Assembly: GCA_044356865.1 (NCBI GenBank)
Contig: JBIKVN010000159.1
Coordinates: 1 to 7,585 of the forward strand
Source: JBEIUL01 sp044356865
Lineage (GTDB): Bacteria > Planctomycetota > Phycisphaerae > Phycisphaerales > SM1A02
Reading direction: 5' to 3'
DNA: 7,585 nt
A program made the translations under genes and the position numbers. The notes under the pieces are model-generated. The model had not been told where the DNA came from. It did no database searches and worked only from the letters and a program-made list of their open reading frames with translations. Every line of letters begins with the position of its first letter. Within the stretch, counting starts at the first letter, position 1. This document shows positions 6,101 through 7,585 of this stretch, one piece after another.

Positions 6101-7585
6101 CCGGCGACGACGGCTCGAAGGCGGTCGAGGTGCTCATCTCGGCCGAGCCGACCAGCCGCACGCTCATCGTCGCGGGCGACGCGACGACCTTCACGCGGGT
6201 CGAGGAGACGCTCAAGCAGCTGCAGGCGATCCCGCCGCAGCGGGCCTTGCGGGTCTTCGAGACCGGCGGCGTCGAGCCGGCGAGCCTCGCCGAGCGGGCC
6301 CGCACGCTGTATGCCCAGCAGGTCGCGGGCCTTGCCGGCGCGGGCGCGGTCGATGTCGAGGTCGACGCGGCGAACGGCGCCCTCCTCGTCACCGCCGACG
6401 CCGAGGCGCTCGCCCGCTTCGCGGGCATCGTGACCGAGCTCCAGTCGACGATCGCCCCGCCGCCCGATGTGCGGCTGATCCCGCTCGAGTTCGCCAAGGC
6501 GACCGAGGTGAAGGAGACGCTCGACGGCATGGCCCGGGCCGAGCTCGCGATCGCGACCGGCCCCGGCGACCGGCCGCCGGTCTTCGAGGCGATCGAGCGC
6601 ACGAACTCGCTGATCGTCGCGGCCAGCCCGCGGCAGCACGAGGTGCTGGGGGCGCTCGTGCGCGGCCTCGACATCGAACGCGGCGAGACGCCGGCGCTGC
6701 GCATCCTCCAGCTGCGCACCGCCGACGCGGCGAACCTCGCGACGGCGCTGAACGCCAACTACGCCCGCCGCGCGCCCGAGGAGCGGCAGGCGAAACCGGT
6801 GCAGGTCGCGAGCGATCCGCAGACGAACACCCTGCTGGTCGCGGCCCATCCCGAGGTGTTGCCCGAGATCGAGGCGATCGTGTCGCAACTCAACGACACG
6901 AACTCCGCGGACGCCGAGGGGCGGGAGATCCGCATCTTCCCCTTGAAGGTCGCCCGGGCCGCCGAGCTCGCGAAGACCATCGACGAGATGTACCCCGCGC
7001 CGCCGGTGCCGGTCGACCCGCGGGGTCGCCCGCGGCCTGAGCTGCAGAAGCCGCGGGAGATCACCGTGCGGGCCGACCCGCAGGTGAATGCCCTCATCGT
7101 CGACGCGCCGGTGCAGCGGATGTCGGGCTTCGAGAAGCTCGTCGAGCAGCTCGATCGCCAGCAGGTCGGCGCCGACACCCAGATCCGTTCGTACCGGCTC
7201 GTCCGCGGCGACGCCGACAGCGTCGCCGACACCCTGCGCGAGCTGGCGCGGCAGGGCCACCTCGGGGCGAGCGGCGCGGGCAGCGCCGCGATCACCGTCA
7301 CCGCCGACCGCGTGGCCCGCACCGTGCTGGTGGCCGGGCCCGATGCGTGCTTCCCGAAGGTCGAGGAGGCGCTCAAGGGCCTCGACGGCGAGCGGACGCT
7401 TCCGCCGACCGTGCTGCGGGTCTACACGCTCAAGTCGGCGAAGGCCGAGACGCTGGCAGCGATGCTGAAGCAGGTGCTCGCGGGCCGGATCCGCGCCGAC
7501 CAGCCCGAGGCGGCGGCGGAACTCGATCGCCTGCTCGAGGTCACGCCCGACCGCCGCTCGAACACGATCATCATCAACGCCCCGG
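3193..7585 (+). CDS. Giant secretin-type (PilQ/GspD-like) protein with about 17 N-domain modules (3' end outside window)
   Basis: The frame is open for 1464 residues to the window end without a stop. The N-terminus is basic (MAKAPARKRR), followed by hydrophobic stretches at about 11-24 and 30-41, a likely Sec signal. Residues 57-136 resemble the N0/STN domain (FRFNFKGQSYDQILDYFSRVTG, then YALPEALETLNVLL). After this come secretin_N (NolW-like) modules of about 70-85 residues starting near 140, 220, 318, 399, 470, 545, 620, 697, 776, 854, 938, 1017, 1092, 1169, 1244, 1328 and 1406 (cut). Typical modules show a PLKxAxAxxLA helix start, a TNSLIVxA strand and a final helix ending xxLD; the strand motif is weaker between about 318 and 690. 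Secretins form outer-membrane rings whose N-domains reach across the periplasm to PilP/GspC-type proteins, one of which is encoded at the left edge. Known secretins carry about four to seven such domains. The pore domain is not in view, so a pore-less scaffold remains possible. Only one cysteine occurs (residue 1386). Confidence 0.88.
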   Translation, partial: MAKAPARKRRVLSLAPLALSVAAFAPAHGPAFPLVAAVLAAGTPLAPDEPPPVAEPRFRFNFKGQSYDQILDYFSRVTGYPVVREAPVPAGTVDYLYPGEYALPEALETLNVLLQTQGVMLRVDGKRLFLQKLDDMKRENVPTFVGTLPGTITDDQVVTLVMPLLNAKAMPVAEQLKGLIASYGSVTPLEQQNAVILVETAAQVRRLQRIIEQIDAEDAESVVDVVPLRFAKAAQMIVSLNALMGERSVEYVIGPDGKRVKLEERKVNGLSLTADERTNSLVARGDRAKIDQLRDTVALLDVPAAEGGAASGGPAGPARTIRTVTLERQTPLAARAKLEQLFAPLPADRKPTIVAFEDTNRVAIVGEPGPVAEGETILRELESVDDGKPKAARTGKPSEERRVITVLPLANATPDVTLASIRSLLNPRQLAAVTLVASPDGRGLIVNAFPEDTVAVADLVSALDRPVRGERAVRLVKLSDADPEGTVAKARELLDEQLPENDPGRELRVQFDAKTRTLTLVGPAAGVERFANLLQTVSQHQAIERETRQVELKNAKPSALAPQLVSLAGATLDPRDGSAFTPPGVEAIDELSMLVISAPPGQFPAIAKLVEALDRPTASDFQFRAIPLAGVDPAPLVEKAKLVYERLARGARPGELEFPQVEVDRAVGSLLVSGAAPSVAIYDRALSEARQLMPPARTGRLVPVRQAKATDLAAPVLELVNRTAPVDPSRTVAPPTVEVVEANNSLYVVGEPAQLAAVESLVRDLDRAEGATLPPLRMLQLRAGDAPAVATMLSQRYGGRPPEQQREQPVRIEADAVTNTLVVSAHPAVFDEIKSFVDEMNRAGEPGAAGTPARETFVFPLKLAKAADLAAALERLYPQPPMPQDARGRPMPHLQKPKEVYVSADAATNTLIVEAPSERRPSFEALVAELDRVQLPPQAELRTYAIERGETAAIARTLQDLASRGVLSRPGDDGSKAVEVLISAEPTSRTLIVAGDATTFTRVEETLKQLQAIPPQRALRVFETGGVEPASLAERARTLYAQQVAGLAGAGAVDVEVDAANGALLVTADAEALARFAGIVTELQSTIAPPPDVRLIPLEFAKATEVKETLDGMARAELAIATGPGDRPPVFEAIERTNSLIVAASPRQHEVLGALVRGLDIERGETPALRILQLRTADAANLATALNANYARRAPEERQAKPVQVASDPQTNTLLVAAHPEVLPEIEAIVSQLNDTNSADAEGREIRIFPLKVARAAELAKTIDEMYPAPPVPVDPRGRPRPELQKPREITVRADPQVNALIVDAPVQRMSGFEKLVEQLDRQQVGADTQIRSYRLVRGDADSVADTLRELARQGHLGASGAGSAAITVTADRVARTVLVAGPDACFPKVEEALKGLDGERTLPPTVLRVYTLKSAKAETLAAMLKQVLAGRIRADQPEAAAELDRLLEVTPDRRSNTIIINAP
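5050..6240 (+). repeat. Five-module higher-order protein repeat, copy 1
   Basis: This copy encodes residues 620-1016 of the secretin-like protein, five different N-domain modules in a row. Landmarks are GVDPA (base 5080), the NNSLYVVGE strand, LRMLQLRAGDA (5518), FPLKLAKAADLA (5767) and LRTYAIERGE. Each landmark recurs in the same order in copy 2. The offset is 396 residues at the first landmark, 393 at LRxLQLR and 390 at FPLK, so small indels separate the copies. The match is clear in protein; in DNA the best blocks agree at roughly four bases in five (26 of 33 at the LRxLQLR block). Confidence 0.85.
5821..5889 (+). repeat. Long proline-rich loop of an N-domain module, copy 1
   Basis: This encodes 23 residues inserted between the first helix and the TNTLIV strand of the module at residues 854-937. 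It reads YPQPPMPQDARGRPMPHLQK followed by PKE. Most modules have a shorter or unrelated sequence here. Its equal-length partner lies at 6991-7059, so the loop was kept through the block duplication. Confidence 0.7.
6241..7407 (+). repeat. Five-module higher-order protein repeat, copy 2
   Basis: This copy encodes residues 1017-1405. Its landmarks are GVEPA (base 6268), the RTNSLIVAA strand, LRILQLRTADA (6697), FPLKVARAAELA (6937) and IRSYRLVRGD. Modules 13-17 of the protein correspond one-to-one with modules 8-12, and corresponding modules resemble each other more than they do their direct neighbours. That pattern is expected from duplication of the whole block rather than of single domains. 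Confidence 0.85.
6991..7059 (+). repeat. Long proline-rich loop of an N-domain module, copy 2
   Basis: This encodes 23 residues, YPAPPVPVDPRGRPRPELQK followed by PRE, at the place equivalent to 5821-5889. The shared core is YPxPPxPxDxRGRPxPxLQK. A looser version (PDGKRVKLEERK) is seen in the module at residues 220-306. Confidence 0.7.
7408..7585 (+). repeat. Start of a third copy of the five-module block (cut by window end)
   Basis: Residues 1406-1464 begin VLRVYTLKSAKAETLA. This aligns with ALRVFETGGVEPASLA at the start of copy 2, 389 residues earlier, and reaches the strand RSNTIIINAP, which matches NGALLVTA in copy 2. The block then runs off the window. The alternative is a single terminal N-domain preceding the secretin pore; downstream sequence would decide. 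Confidence 0.55.

Noticed and set aside
2932..7260. A 4.3-kb open frame on the minus strand, opposite the secretin-like gene
   Set aside because: Its product is a low-complexity mix of Arg, His, Asp, Leu and Gly with no domain, as expected from the reverse complement of a GC-rich gene. The plus-strand frame over the same bases has a signal peptide, a ribosome binding site and repeated secretin modules.
5050..7407. DNA repeat blocks as a mobile element or CRISPR-like array
   Set aside because: The repeats are in frame, encode protein domains, differ at many bases and have no terminal inverted repeats, transposase or constant-repeat/variable-spacer layout.

Overview
This is a very GC-rich window (not counted exactly; third codon positions are almost all G or C). 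Every supported gene lies on the + strand. Gene content and order suggest a deep-branching, Gram-negative-type bacterium, most likely a Planctomycetota member. The reasons are a PilO-like protein fused to a PilP/GspC-like domain, a DUF1573 protein, a thioredoxin-like protein with a TPR-type tail, and an enormous secretin-type protein. The taxonomic call is an inference from gene style, not from a marker gene.

Layout: (1) bases 1-866 hold the 3' part of a PilO-PilP-like gene. (2) A 113-bp gap is followed by a membrane-anchored DUF1573 protein (980-1729). (3) This overlaps by 4 bp (ATGA) with an exported thioredoxin-fold/TPR-like protein (1726-2931). (4) A 261-bp intergenic region (2932-3192) contains a candidate promoter element and a strong imperfect hairpin in the probable leader. 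(5) From 3193 to the window edge runs a single open frame of 1464 residues with no stop. It has a signal peptide, an N0/STN-like domain and then a chain of about 17 secretin N-domain modules, the last cut by the window end. No secretin pore domain is reached inside the window.

Working together: PilO- and PilP-like domains form the inner-membrane and periplasmic alignment complex that docks onto the N-domains of a secretin in type IV pili and type II secretion. The order PilO-PilP then secretin therefore reads as the end of a pilM-N-O-P-Q-like cassette, with the giant protein in the PilQ/GspD position. The two genes between them encode envelope proteins, one thioredoxin-like and one with a Cys-Pro-Cys DUF1573 domain. 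They may serve assembly or redox upkeep of the machine, but that link rests only on neighbourhood.

Main point of interest: the secretin-like protein is built from a higher-order repeat. Five consecutive, mutually distinct N-domain modules (residues 620-1016) are repeated as a block (residues 1017-1405), and a third block begins at residue 1406, with an offset of 389-397 residues. This predicts further blocks downstream and a periplasmic stalk far longer than that of characterised secretins.
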